Shown here: positions 8,581 to 17,548 of the stretch, piece after piece
Position numbering within the stretch: position 1 is the first letter of the stretch
How the letters are laid out: every line of letters begins with the position of its first letter
DNA from: Lachnospiraceae bacterium
Lineage (GTDB): Bacteria > Bacillota > Clostridia > Lachnospirales > Lachnospiraceae
Direction of reading: 5' to 3'
NCBI GenBank assembly: GCA_900751995.1
Contig: CAADTP010000021.1
Location: 14,542 to 78,541 of the forward strand
Length of the DNA stretch: 64,000 nt
Program-made: the position numbers and the translations under genes
The notes under the pieces: generated by a model
Told to the model about the DNA's origin: nothing
Databases searched by the model: none
What the model saw: only the letters and a program-made list of their open reading frames with translations

Positions 8581-9155
8581 AAGAATTATTACTGATCCTG
8601 GTAAGCTCTGCGATCGTCAACAACGTAGTCCTGAGCCAGTTCCTCGGACTCTGCCCGTTCTTCGGTGTATCCAAGAGAATTGAAACAGCAGCCGGAATGG
8701 GTGGTGCGATTATTTTCGTTATCACATTGTCCTCTTTTGTAACAGGTCTGATCTACAACTTTATCCTGGTGCCGACAGGTATGGAATATTTACAGACGAT
8801 CGTATTTATTCTTATTATCGCTGCACTGGTTCAGTTTGTTGAGATGTTCCTCAAGAAAGGTATGCCGGCACTTTATCAGTCACTTGGTGTATATCTTCCT
8901 CTGATCACAACAAACTGTGCAGTTCTCGGTGTTGCACTGACAAACGTACAGAAAAGCTACAACATCCTTCAGGGAACTGTGAACGGATTTGCCACAGCAG
9001 TTGGTTTTACCATTTCCATTACTCTGATGGCTGGTATCAGAGAAAAAATTGAATTCAACGATGTTCCGGAATCTTTCAAAGGCTTCCCGACTGTCCTGCT
9101 CACAGCAGGTCTGATGGCGATTGCTTTCTTCGGATTCTCCGGACTGATTAAGTAA
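8577..9155 (+). CDS. rnfA: Rnf complex subunit RnfA (membrane)
   Basis: 192-residue integral membrane protein of the NqrE/RnfA family, with LVSSAIVNNVVLSQFLGLCP at the N terminus and LPLITTNCAVLGVALTN in the middle, the inverted-topology partner of RnfE. An open frame reaches back to 8556, but the start MKELLLIL at 8577 overlaps the rnfE stop and has AAAGGAGG upstream. Confidence 0.96.
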   Translation: MKELLLILVSSAIVNNVVLSQFLGLCPFFGVSKRIETAAGMGGAIIFVITLSSFVTGLIYNFILVPTGMEYLQTIVFILIIAALVQFVEMFLKKGMPALYQSLGVYLPLITTNCAVLGVALTNVQKSYNILQGTVNGFATAVGFTISITLMAGIREKIEFNDVPESFKGFPTVLLTAGLMAIAFFGFSGLIK

Positions 9156-9172
9156 CAGAGGAGGCAGAGATT

Positions 9173-9964
9173 ATGGATATGAATGCGATTATCGTGGCAA
9201 CTGTCGTTGTTGCAGCAGTAGGCCTCTTTATTGGAATTTTCCTTGGTGTAGCCGGTAAGAAGTTTGCGGTGGAAGTAGATGAACGTGAGGTTGCTGTTCG
9301 TGCGGCTCTTCCGGGAAATAACTGCGGCGGCTGTGGATACCCGGGCTGTGATGGTCTGGCAGCAGCAATCGCCAAGGGTGAAGCTCCTGTCAACGCATGT
9401 CCGGTAGGCGGTGAAGCGGCAGGAAAAGTTATTGCAGGGATCATGGGTCAGGAGGTTGTTGAGAGCACCCGTATGGCTGCGTTCGTAAAATGTACAGGAA
9501 CCTGCGAAAAAACAAAAGACAATTATACATACACAGGTGTGGAAGACTGTGAAATGATGGCATTTGTCCCGGGCGGAGGAGCAAAATCCTGTTCCTATGG
9601 ATGCATGGGATTCGGAAGCTGCGTAAAGGCATGTCCGTTTGATGCGATCCATATCATTAACGGTGTGGCAGTGGTTGACCGCGACAAATGTAAAGCCTGT
9701 GGTAAATGTATTGCAAAATGCCCGCATCATCTGATCGAGCTTGCACCATATGAGCAGAAAACTTTTGTAGGCTGTAGCTCCCATGCCAAAGGAAAGGCAG
9801 TCACAGAAGCCTGCGAGATTGGATGTATCGGATGTAAGAAGTGCGAGAAGACCTGTCCGAACGGTGCGATCACTGTGACAGATTTCTGTGCACATATTGA
9901 TTACGACAAATGTACAAACTGCGGTGCATGTAAGGAAGCATGTCCGAGAAAAGTTATTCTCTAA
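9173..9964 (+). CDS. rnfB: Rnf complex subunit RnfB (ferredoxin-like, polyferredoxin)
   Basis: 263 residues: an N-terminal membrane helix (about 5-25), a Fe-S domain with CGGCGYPGCDGLAAAIAKGE (cluster binding, residues near 45-65), and several CxxCxxCxxxCP motifs such as CKACGKCIAKCP, CIGCKKCEKTCP and CTNCGACKEACP. RnfB is thought to accept electrons from reduced ferredoxin. Last gene of the operon; a terminator follows at once. Confidence 0.97.
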   Translation: MDMNAIIVATVVVAAVGLFIGIFLGVAGKKFAVEVDEREVAVRAALPGNNCGGCGYPGCDGLAAAIAKGEAPVNACPVGGEAAGKVIAGIMGQEVVESTRMAAFVKCTGTCEKTKDNYTYTGVEDCEMMAFVPGGGAKSCSYGCMGFGSCVKACPFDAIHIINGVAVVDRDKCKACGKCIAKCPHHLIELAPYEQKTFVGCSSHAKGKAVTEACEIGCIGCKKCEKTCPNGAITVTDFCAHIDYDKCTNCGACKEACPRKVIL

Positions 9965-9986
9965 ACCCCATATTGATAAAAATACG

Positions 9987-10034
9987 ATCCTGGCCGGAGA
10001 AAGAAGTCTCTTCTTTCCCCGGCCGGGATTTTGT
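9987..10034 (+). terminator. Terminator of the rnf operon
   Basis: A 20-base-pair stem with one wobble and one mismatch (9987-10006 paired with 10010-10029) and a three-base loop, followed by TTTT. The arms share GGCCGG and GAAAGAAG/CTTCTTTC. Confidence 0.9.
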
Positions 10035-10061
10035 ATATTCCGGAATGAATCGAATAGATGT

Positions 10062-10090
10062 TTGCTTTTTGCCCGGGGTTATGTTATGAT
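10062..10090 (+). promoter_or_regulatory. Promoter of ruvA
   Basis: TTGCTT at 10062-10067, a 17-base spacer, and TATGAT at 10085-10090 fit a sigma-A promoter 45 bases before the ruvA start. No LexA-like box was recognised. Confidence 0.65.
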
Positions 10091-10134
10091 TGAAAAACAG
10101 GAAAAAATTAATTTGAAGCAGGAGTAGATTTTGC

Positions 10135-10746
10135 ATGATTTCATTCATTTGCGGCCAGGTGGCAGATATAACAGAAAACTCTGTGATCATAGAAACAGGC
10201 GGGATTGGATATGAGATATTTATGACAGGAGAGGCGATCGAGCAGGCAGCCCGCATGGAGGGAAAGGTGAAGATCCATACCTATTTTCAGGTGAGAGAGG
10301 ATGCCATGCAGCTGTATGGGTTCTGGCATAAGGATGACCTTCAGGTGTTCCGCCTGCTCCTCAGTGTGAATGGCATCGGTCCGAAGGCAGCACTGGGAGT
10401 GCTCTCAGGGCTCAGTGCCGATGAACTGCGGTTTGCAGTGCTTTCCGATGATGTAAAGACGCTTTCCAGGGCACCGGGAATCGGCAAGAAGACAGCGCAG
10501 AAGCTGATTCTTGAGCTGAAGGACAAGCTGAAGCTGGAGGATGCATTTGAGAAGAAACTGATGCATGAACAGGAAAATGCAGACCTGAATGACACAGACT
10601 TCCATGATGGACGTCAGGAGGCGGTGGAAGCGTTGACAGCTCTTGGATACAGCAGTTCCGAGGCACTGAAGGCAGTGCATAAGGTTACGGATGTGGATCC
10701 GGGTGATGTGGAGGCAATCCTGAAAGCAGCTCTGAAGCAGCTATAA
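10135..10746 (+). CDS. ruvA: Holliday junction branch migration protein RuvA
   Basis: RuvA tetramers bind Holliday junctions and load RuvB. The 203-residue protein has the N-terminal OB fold (MISFICGQVADI to about 65), the helix-hairpin-helix region with LSVNGIGPKAALGVLSG and SRAPGIGKKTAQKLILELKD, and a C-terminal domain that contacts RuvB (residues about 155-203). Length is normal. AGCAGGAG precedes the ATG. ruvB follows 41 bases later. Confidence 0.97.
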   Translation: MISFICGQVADITENSVIIETGGIGYEIFMTGEAIEQAARMEGKVKIHTYFQVREDAMQLYGFWHKDDLQVFRLLLSVNGIGPKAALGVLSGLSADELRFAVLSDDVKTLSRAPGIGKKTAQKLILELKDKLKLEDAFEKKLMHEQENADLNDTDFHDGRQEAVEALTALGYSSSEALKAVHKVTDVDPGDVEAILKAALKQL

Positions 10747-10787
10747 TGGCAGGGTTTACAGCAATATACAATGGAGCGATGATATAG

Positions 10788-11786
10788 ATGGAAAAAAGAA
10801 TGATCACAACAGATGTGACAGAGGAGGATCTGCCGCTGGAGGGAAGCCTCCGTCCGCAGACTCTTGATGAATACATTGGTCAGGAAAAAACCAAGAATAC
10901 ACTCAAAATATATATAGAAGCTGCCAAACAGAGGCATGATGCACTGGATCACGTCCTTTTTTACGGTCCTCCGGGTCTGGGTAAGACTACTCTGTCCGGA
11001 ATCATTGCCAATGAGATGGGAACTCATATGAAGGTGACCTCCGGACCGGCAATCGAGAAACCCGGAGAGATGGCGGCCATTCTGAATAACCTTCAGGAGG
11101 GAGATGTCCTTTTTGTGGATGAGATTCATCGTCTGAACCGTCAGGTGGAGGAGGTACTCTATCCGGCAATGGAGGATTTTGCGATTGATATCATGATCGG
11201 CAAGGGTGCCTCTGCCAGATCCATCCGTCTGGATCTTCCGAAATTCACTTTGGTTGGCGCAACGACGAGGGCCGGGCTTCTCTCGGCACCGCTTCGCGAC
11301 CGTTTTGGGGTGATGCATCATCTGGAATTTTATAATAAAGAGGAACTTCAGACGATCATACTTCGTTCGGCAGATGTTCTGGGAGTCGAGATTGACAAAA
11401 GAGGTGCGGCGGAGATCGCCAAGCGTTCGAGAGGAACCCCGCGTCTTGCAAACCGCCTTCTTAAGAGAGTCCGGGATTTTGCACAGGTCAAATATGATGG
11501 AAGGATCACCTATGAGGTGGCTGTCTTTGCACTGGATCTTCTCGAGGTGGATCAGTATGGCCTGGACAAGATCGACAGAAGAATTCTCAAGACTCTGATC
11601 GTGAATTTTCAGGGCGGCCCGGTGGGACTGGAAACCCTGGCTGCGGCCATCGGTGAAGATGCGGGTACTCTGGAGGATGTTTACGAGCCGTATCTTCTGC
11701 AGAATGGATTTCTCAACAGAACTCCGCGGGGGCGCACAGCGTCCGCACTTGCCTACAAACATCTCGGAATCGACAGGATTTCATGA
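10788..11786 (+). CDS. ruvB: Holliday junction branch migration ATPase RuvB
   Basis: RuvB is the hexameric AAA+ motor of branch migration. 332 residues with Walker A GPPGLGKTT, Walker B LFVDEIHRL, sensor motif GATTRAGLLSAPLRDRFG and the C-terminal winged helix ending in RGRTASALAYKHLG. The frame begins MEKRMITTDVTEEDLP. It is transcribed with ruvA. Confidence 0.97.
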   Translation: MEKRMITTDVTEEDLPLEGSLRPQTLDEYIGQEKTKNTLKIYIEAAKQRHDALDHVLFYGPPGLGKTTLSGIIANEMGTHMKVTSGPAIEKPGEMAAILNNLQEGDVLFVDEIHRLNRQVEEVLYPAMEDFAIDIMIGKGASARSIRLDLPKFTLVGATTRAGLLSAPLRDRFGVMHHLEFYNKEELQTIILRSADVLGVEIDKRGAAEIAKRSRGTPRLANRLLKRVRDFAQVKYDGRITYEVAVFALDLLEVDQYGLDKIDRRILKTLIVNFQGGPVGLETLAAAIGEDAGTLEDVYEPYLLQNGFLNRTPRGRTASALAYKHLGIDRIS

Positions 11787-11789
11787 TTT

Positions 11790-11808
11790 TTCAGTACCTG
11801 CACAGTAA
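11790..11808. repeat. Intergenic palindromic repeat, family A, partial copy
   Basis: TTCAGTACCTGCACAGTAA, three bases after the ruvB stop, matches the core and right arm of the full element at 44909-44935 (TTCAGTACCCTCACAGTTA) with three differences. Confidence 0.45.
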
Positions 11809-11824
11809 TCTTAAAATGTAATAC

Positions 11825-11876
11825 TTGCAAGATTTCTTAAAAATTCCTATACATTTTTACAAAATTCGATTATAAT
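11825..11876 (+). promoter_or_regulatory. Promoter region of zapA (two overlapping candidates)
   Basis: TTGCAA (11825-11830), 17 bases, TATACA (11848-11853) is one candidate; TATACA, 17 bases, TATAAT (11871-11876) is a second. Downstream, a perfect eight-base-pair hairpin CAGATCAG/CTGATCTG (11914-11935) lies in the leader, about 50 bases before the zapA start; its role is unknown. Confidence 0.5.
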
Positions 11877-11983
11877 GGAGTACAGACAAGGTGTAAGAAG
11901 CATTACTACGCCTCAGATCAGCAGGATCTGATCTGTTTCCGTTATGGAAGAAAGATGAAAGTTTAAGATACGGGAGGCTTGTT

Positions 11984-12391
11984 ATGGCAGTCAAAAATAC
12001 GGCGCAGGTAGTCATCGGAGGAAAGATCATAACTCTGGGCGGCTACGAATCTGAAGAGTATTTTCAGAAAGTGGCATCATATATAAATAACAAAATGTCT
12101 GAATTAAGCGAAATGCCGGGATATTCCCGCCAGCCGATGGAGACAAAGCATACACTGCTCAGTCTGAATGTTACCGATGATTATTTCAAGGCAAAGAAAC
12201 AGGCGGAGATATTTGAGCAGGATCTTCAGCAGAAGGATCAGGAGATGTATGAACTGAAGCATGAGCTGATCGCACTCCGCATGAAGATCGAAGAAACCGA
12301 GAAGAAGGAATCCGATGCCAGACATCAGAAGGAACTTCTTGAAGGCAAGGTCAAAGAACTGGAACAGGAAATCGATAAGTTACTTAAGTAA
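11984..12391 (+). CDS. zapA: Cell division protein ZapA
   Basis: ZapA stabilises FtsZ filaments at the division site. The 135-residue protein has the N-terminal ZapA fold (VVIGGKIITLGGYESEEYFQ, then YINNKMSEL) and a long C-terminal coiled coil (about residues 65-133) rich in E, K and Q. GGGAGG precedes the ATG. The next gene encodes a U32 peptidase family protein, a frequent neighbour in Firmicutes. Confidence 0.9.
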   Translation: MAVKNTAQVVIGGKIITLGGYESEEYFQKVASYINNKMSELSEMPGYSRQPMETKHTLLSLNVTDDYFKAKKQAEIFEQDLQQKDQEMYELKHELIALRMKIEETEKKESDARHQKELLEGKVKELEQEIDKLLK

Positions 12392-12437
12392 GAGTAGGGA
12401 GGGGATTGCTTCGGTAGTCCTCTTTATTTACTTTATA

Positions 12438-12466
12438 GGAAGTTACTTCGTAATGTTCCGATAAAG
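12438..12466. repeat. Short imperfect palindrome, repeat family B, copy 2
   Basis: GGAAGTTACTTCGTAA followed by TGTTCCGATAAAG, very similar to 3685-3713. It sits between zapA and the U32 gene. Function unknown. Confidence 0.5.
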
Positions 12467-12478
12467 TCACAAGACCAG

Positions 12479-14665
12479 ATGAAAGGAAAGACGGATTTGA
12501 AGAAACAGGAAATAGAATTACTTTCACCGGCAGGTTCTTATGAGGGATTCGAAGCTGCGATCGGATCCGGTGCGGATGCAGTTTATGTTGGCGGTCCGGA
12601 TTTTGGTGCCAGGGCCTATGCACAGAATTTTACACAGGAAGAGCTGATCCGTGCGATTCGGACAGCGCATATTCATGGCAGGAAGCTATATCTTACAGTA
12701 AACACGCTTCTTAAGAATCGCGAGATTAAGGAGAAGCTTTTTGATTCTCTGAAGCCATTGTATGAGGCGGGACTGGATGCTGTTATTGTCCAGGATCTCG
12801 GTGTGTTCCAGTTTATCCGCAGGAATTTTCCGAAGATGCATATCCATGCCAGTACGCAGATGGCAGTTACCGGTCCGGAGGGAATGAAGTTTCTCGAAGA
12901 GCAGGGTGCAGCCCGTGTGGTTGCAGCCAGAGAACTGAGCCTTGAAGAGCTTGCCGCCATGCACAGAAAGAGCAGCATTGAAATAGAAGCCTTTGTCCAT
13001 GGAGCTTTGTGCTACAGCTTTTCGGGACAGTGCCTGATGAGCAGCATCCTGGGAGGCAGAAGCGGCAATCGTGGCAGATGCGCACAGCCATGCCGTCTGC
13101 CGTATCAGGTGCGTAAGGGGGAAGACAGAAGATTTCAAAAGAAAGAGGAACTTTGTCCTCTGAGTCTTAAGGATATCTGTACGCTGGATATTTTACCGGA
13201 GATCATAGATGCGGGTGTGATCTCGCTCAAGATCGAGGGAAGAATGAAACAGCCGGGATATACAGCCGGAGTTACAGGCATGTACAGGAAATATCTGGAC
13301 ATATTATCAAGGGACAGAGAAGGGTACCGGGTGACGGAAGAAGACCGGAGATACATTCTGGATATCTTCAACAGAGGCGGCTCCTGTACGGGATACTATA
13401 AACAGCACAACGGACCGTCTATGATGGCGTTTTCCAACGAGAAAAAGACGGGCGGTGTTTCAACAGAACTTAAGAAATGCAGAGAGAAGATCACGGGAAG
13501 CCTGATGCTTTATCCGGAAAGTCCTGCAATCCTGCAGATTTCCTGCAGAGATAAACAGGTGGTGGTTTCTGACGGCGAAGTGCAGTTTGCGAAGGAGCAT
13601 CCAATGTCAGAAGAGCGTATCCGCAAACAGATGGAAAAGCTTGGAAATACAGAGTTTGAATGGGAAGAACTGGATATTCAGTTGGATGGAAATATCTTTG
13701 TCCCGGTGAAACTTCTCAACGAACTCAGAAGAAATGCACTGGCAGAGCTGGAAGAAGAGCTTTGTGCGCCGATGTACCGTAAGGCAGAGAATAAACCGAA
13801 GTTTTCACAGTTTTCTGATGCGTCCGGACAAAACAAAGAGATCCCGCCAATGTTTGTATCCTGTGAAACAATGGAACAGGCAGAGACTGCATGGAGCCGT
13901 GAAGAAGTCAGAGGACTGTATCTGCCGTATTCTGTGATGGAACAGGCCATTGGAAGGGAAATCCAGAATCAGAAAGAACTCTATCTGGCACTCCCTTATA
14001 TTACCAGAGAACAGGCACCGGAACATTTCTTTGAGACAGCCGGAGAATGGATAGAGAAGGGGATGAAGGGCTTTCTCGTGAGAAATCTGGAGTCCTACGG
14101 AATGCTCAGGGCGCTGGGACTTGAAAGATATACGGTGCTGGATGCGACTATGTATACCTGGAACAATGAAGCGGTTGATTTCTGGGAGAAACAGAAGATT
14201 CTTAAGAATACAGTTCCGCTGGAATTGAAGGAAGCAGAAATGCGTCACAGAAACAATCAGCACAGCGAACTGATCGTGTATGGATATATTCCGCTCATGC
14301 AGTCGGCGCAGTGTGTTCGCAGGAATCTTTCTTCCTGTGATATGCAGGAGGGAAGCATGGTTCTGAAGGACAGGTATGAGAAGGAATTTACAGCAGTCTG
14401 TGTCTGCCATCCATGGAAAACAGGGACTACAGGAAAAAAAGAACGCTGTTATAATATAATCTATAACAGTCTGCCATATGGACTCCTTAAGGAAGCAAAG
14501 CAGGTGGCTGCACTTGGGATGCAGTCGCTGCGCATTTCGCTTACTATGGAGAATGCAGAAGAAACAGAGAAGATTCTGGATGAATTTCTGGGGGTATATT
14601 ATCATAACCGTATACCTGCCGAAAGGAACTTTACAAAAGGACATTTTAAAAGAGGAGCCGAGTAG
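12479..14665 (+). CDS. U32 family peptidase (collagenase-like), with C-terminal DUF3656-like part
   Basis: 728 residues. The N-terminal barrel begins with IELLSPAGSYEGFEAAIGSG and GADAVYVGG; the U32 signature EAFVHGALCYSFSGQCLMSS is at about residues 168-187 and is followed by the cysteine pair NRGRCAQPCRLPY. U32 proteins such as RlhA and TrhP act in tRNA or rRNA hydroxylation in E. coli, and others were called collagenases; which role applies here is not clear. The last 300 residues are weakly conserved. ATG 12479 has a poor ribosome binding site; TTG 12497 (MKKQEIELLS) has AAAGGAAAG upstream and may be the true start. Confidence 0.88.
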   Translation: MKGKTDLKKQEIELLSPAGSYEGFEAAIGSGADAVYVGGPDFGARAYAQNFTQEELIRAIRTAHIHGRKLYLTVNTLLKNREIKEKLFDSLKPLYEAGLDAVIVQDLGVFQFIRRNFPKMHIHASTQMAVTGPEGMKFLEEQGAARVVAARELSLEELAAMHRKSSIEIEAFVHGALCYSFSGQCLMSSILGGRSGNRGRCAQPCRLPYQVRKGEDRRFQKKEELCPLSLKDICTLDILPEIIDAGVISLKIEGRMKQPGYTAGVTGMYRKYLDILSRDREGYRVTEEDRRYILDIFNRGGSCTGYYKQHNGPSMMAFSNEKKTGGVSTELKKCREKITGSLMLYPESPAILQISCRDKQVVVSDGEVQFAKEHPMSEERIRKQMEKLGNTEFEWEELDIQLDGNIFVPVKLLNELRRNALAELEEELCAPMYRKAENKPKFSQFSDASGQNKEIPPMFVSCETMEQAETAWSREEVRGLYLPYSVMEQAIGREIQNQKELYLALPYITREQAPEHFFETAGEWIEKGMKGFLVRNLESYGMLRALGLERYTVLDATMYTWNNEAVDFWEKQKILKNTVPLELKEAEMRHRNNQHSELIVYGYIPLMQSAQCVRRNLSSCDMQEGSMVLKDRYEKEFTAVCVCHPWKTGTTGKKERCYNIIYNSLPYGLLKEAKQVAALGMQSLRISLTMENAEETEKILDEFLGVYYHNRIPAERNFTKGHFKRGAE

Positions 14666-14671
14666 GGGCAT

Positions 14672-16045
14672 ATGATCAATGTAATAGTAGAATTATCCAA
14701 ATATATCATCCTGACGCTGATGATCGTTTATACGTTTCATTGTTTTTATACTGTGCGTCAGCCGGATGAGGAGGAGAGGAACGAGCTTCTGCGTCAGCAG
14801 CTGATGCTGATCTTCTTCATCGATTTCACCGCATTTCTTGTGATCTACCTTAAGACTTTTGATTATAAGGTGGTCCGTTTCTATATAGAAATGCAGATCT
14901 TTTTTGCAGCAATCCAGATACTGTACCGTATCCTGTACAAAAAAGCATCACTGCTGCTTCTGAATAATATGTGTATGCTTTTGAGTGTCGGATTTATCAT
15001 GCTGTGCCGTCTGGACATCACGATGGCGACCAAACAGCTTCTGGTTGCAGCAGGAGCCAGTGGAGTTGCACTTGTCATACCGGTCATGATCCGGAAAATG
15101 CGTTTTCTGCGCAGACTGACCTGGATATATGCCGGGATTGGTATCATACTTCTGGCAGCAGTATTTCTCCTAGCCAAGACCAGTTACGGAGCAAAGCTGA
15201 CACTTCTGGGTGTTCAGCCGTCTGAGGCGATCAAGATCACGTTTGTATTTTTTACAGCCTCCTTTCTGTCAAGAGATACCAGTTTTAAGGCGGTTGTCCA
15301 GGTGTCGGTGATCGCAGCTCTTCATGTAGGAATACTGGTTCTTTCTACTGATCTTGGAAGTGCAGTGATCTTTTTTGTAACCTATCTTGTGATGGTTTAT
15401 GTTTCTACCAGAAATGTCGGGTATCTCGGGCTGGGACTTGCCGGAGGAAGCGGCGCCGCGGTGGTTGCCTATCATCTGTTTGGACATGTCAGACAGAGGG
15501 TCAGTGCATGGAAGGATCCGATGGCTGTTTATCAGAACGAAGGATATCAGATCGTGCAGTCACTGTTTGCGATCGGAACCGGCGGCTGGTTTGGCATGGG
15601 GCTGTGTCAGGGCTCTCCGGAATCTATCCCGGTAGTTAAGAACGACTTTATTTTCAGTGCGATCTGTGAGGAACTGGGAGGAATTTTTGCAATCTGTCTG
15701 ATACTGGTATGCATGAGTTTCTTTTTGATGATTGTCAATATCGCGCTGCGTATCATCAATCCTTTTTATAAGCTGATCGCGCTGGGGCTTGGAACAGAGT
15801 ATGCATTTCAGGTATTCCTGACGATCGGCGGTGCTACCAAATTTATCCCTATGACAGGTGTTACTCTTCCGCTGGTAAGCTATGGAGGAAGTTCTCTTCT
15901 GAGTACGATCCTCATGCTGGCGATCATTCAGGGACTGTATATTTTGAGAGAAGACGAGGACGAGGAATTTGAGAAACGAAAAAAGGAAGCATTACAGAGA
16001 ATCAGAGCAAGAGAGGAGATTGGCGACAGAACGCGCCGCTTCTAA
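14672..16045 (+). CDS. SEDS family peptidoglycan glycosyltransferase (FtsW/RodA/SpoVE-like)
   Basis: 457-residue integral membrane protein with about ten to twelve helices. Family signatures include LSTDLGSAVIFF (with the catalytic-region Asp), the loop PESIPVVKNDFIFSAICEELGG (shown split: PESIPVVKND and FIFSAICEELG) and VTLPLVSYGGSS. SEDS proteins polymerise lipid II together with a class B PBP, and such a PBP gene overlaps this one downstream. The N-terminal 120 residues are longer than in canonical FtsW. Whether it serves septation, elongation or sporulation cannot be decided from sequence. Confidence 0.9.
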   Translation: MINVIVELSKYIILTLMIVYTFHCFYTVRQPDEEERNELLRQQLMLIFFIDFTAFLVIYLKTFDYKVVRFYIEMQIFFAAIQILYRILYKKASLLLLNNMCMLLSVGFIMLCRLDITMATKQLLVAAGASGVALVIPVMIRKMRFLRRLTWIYAGIGIILLAAVFLLAKTSYGAKLTLLGVQPSEAIKITFVFFTASFLSRDTSFKAVVQVSVIAALHVGILVLSTDLGSAVIFFVTYLVMVYVSTRNVGYLGLGLAGGSGAAVVAYHLFGHVRQRVSAWKDPMAVYQNEGYQIVQSLFAIGTGGWFGMGLCQGSPESIPVVKNDFIFSAICEELGGIFAICLILVCMSFFLMIVNIALRIINPFYKLIALGLGTEYAFQVFLTIGGATKFIPMTGVTLPLVSYGGSSLLSTILMLAIIQGLYILREDEDEEFEKRKKEALQRIRAREEIGDRTRRF

Positions 16046-17450
16046 GAGACGTCGGGCAAGAAATAAAGAATATACATTTGTATCTGTCTTCTTTGTGCTT
16101 ATTTTTCTGGGACTGGCAGGGTATCTGGTGTATTTCAATGCCATAAAGAGAGACAGCTTTATCAACAGCCCTTATAATACAAGGCAGGATACATTTGCAG
16201 ACAGAGTCGTGAGGGGAAATATTATGTCTTCAGACGGTGAAATACTCGCACAGACGAATGTCAGCGATGACGGAACGGAAGAACGTTCTTATCCGTATTC
16301 CAATATTTTTGCACATGTTGTCGGATATGATACCAATGGCAAAAGCGGTCTGGAGTCGGAGGCAAATTTCCAGCTGCTGAGTTCTCATGAATTCTTTCTG
16401 ACCCAGATCAAAAACGAATTTATGGGTGCCAAGAATGTGGGAGATACAGTGGTTTCCACCCTGAATGCAGATCTTCAGACAACAGCCTATAATTCTCTGG
16501 GCGACAGAAGAGGAGCTGTTGTGGTCATTCAGCCATCTACAGGAAAAATCCTTGCGATGGTCAGCAAGCCGGATTTTGATCCGAATACGATTGCAGCAAA
16601 CTGGGAACAGCTTGTAAATGATGAGACAAACAGCAGCCTTTTGAACCGTGCGACAATGGGACAGTATCCTCCGGGATCGACCTTCAAGATTGTTACGGCA
16701 CTGACTTATCTTCGTCAGCATGGAACGTTTAACGGATTTTCCTATGACTGCCAGGGAAGTATCACAAAAGAAGACCATACGATCCAGTGTTATGGAGGAA
16801 CCGTTCACGGACAGGAGGATTTTTATGCGGCATTCGCGAAATCCTGTAACTGTGCATTTGCGGAGATGGGAACACAGCTTGGCGGAGCTGCACTTCTTAA
16901 GACAAGCGAGGACCTTCTGTTTAATCAGAAGCTTCCGCTGAGATCCTATCGTAAGAGCTCCTTTACTTTAAATGGAAGCTCCGGAGTTCCGCTCACGATG
17001 CAGACGGCGATCGGTCAGGGAAATACCCTGGTATCTCCGATGCACATGGCACTGATCACAAGTTCCATTGCAAACGGCGGTGTTCTGATGAAACCATATC
17101 TGATCGACAAGGTGCAGAATCATGCCGGTGATGAGGTGGATACCACAGAGCCGGAAGCATATAAACGTCTGATGACAGACAACGAAGCATCTCTCCTCGG
17201 AGAACTGATGAAGGGGGTTGTACAGAACGGTACAGCTTCTTCTCTGAATGGAAGAGGCTATACAGTGGCAGGAAAGACCGGTTCTGCTGAATACAACGAA
17301 AGTGGTGCAAGCCATTCCTGGTTTGTCGGATATTCTAATGTTGATAATCCGGATATCGTGGTTTCTGTCATCGTCGAGGATGGTGGTACCGGAAGCGAGG
17401 CGGCAGTGCCGATCGCAGCGGATGTCTTTGATGCATATTATTTTGACTGA
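15969..17450 (+). CDS. Class B penicillin-binding protein (PbpA-like transpeptidase)
   Basis: Up to 493 residues: a basic cytoplasmic stretch, a membrane anchor near residues 35-58, and a transpeptidase domain with SxxK in PPGSTFKIVTALTYL, SxN in KSCNCAF and KTG in AGKTGSAEY. It lacks a large pedestal domain and resembles the short PbpA-type class B PBPs. The frame opens at TTG 15969, which overlaps the SEDS gene by 77 bases with GAGG just upstream; no ATG lies before the membrane helix, so the start remains uncertain. The SEDS-PBP pair would act as one synthase at the membrane. Confidence 0.9.
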   Translation: MRNEKRKHYRESEQERRLATERAASKRRRARNKEYTFVSVFFVLIFLGLAGYLVYFNAIKRDSFINSPYNTRQDTFADRVVRGNIMSSDGEILAQTNVSDDGTEERSYPYSNIFAHVVGYDTNGKSGLESEANFQLLSSHEFFLTQIKNEFMGAKNVGDTVVSTLNADLQTTAYNSLGDRRGAVVVIQPSTGKILAMVSKPDFDPNTIAANWEQLVNDETNSSLLNRATMGQYPPGSTFKIVTALTYLRQHGTFNGFSYDCQGSITKEDHTIQCYGGTVHGQEDFYAAFAKSCNCAFAEMGTQLGGAALLKTSEDLLFNQKLPLRSYRKSSFTLNGSSGVPLTMQTAIGQGNTLVSPMHMALITSSIANGGVLMKPYLIDKVQNHAGDEVDTTEPEAYKRLMTDNEASLLGELMKGVVQNGTASSLNGRGYTVAGKTGSAEYNESGASHSWFVGYSNVDNPDIVVSVIVEDGGTGSEAAVPIAADVFDAYYFD

Positions 17451-17467
17451 TCGAATAACGATAAAGG

Positions 17468-17496
17468 TTGCCAGTTTGCCCAAAAAGAGTTATACT
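17468..17496 (+). promoter_or_regulatory. Promoter of the NUDIX gene
   Basis: TTGCCA (17468-17473), a 17-base spacer and TATACT (17491-17496), followed by a leader of about 45 bases. Confidence 0.7.
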
Positions 17497-17548
17497 ATTA
17501 ACAGTTCAGTGTATGAAACTCACACGCAGTACAGGAGGAAATTGCAAC

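Noticed and set aside
10614..11762. Minus-strand open frame of 382 codons opposite ruvB
   Set aside because: Antisense of the well-supported ruvB; no protein family features.
11877..11983. 6S RNA or other small RNA before zapA
   Set aside because: The leader has one short hairpin but is too short and lacks the long bulged helix of 6S RNA.
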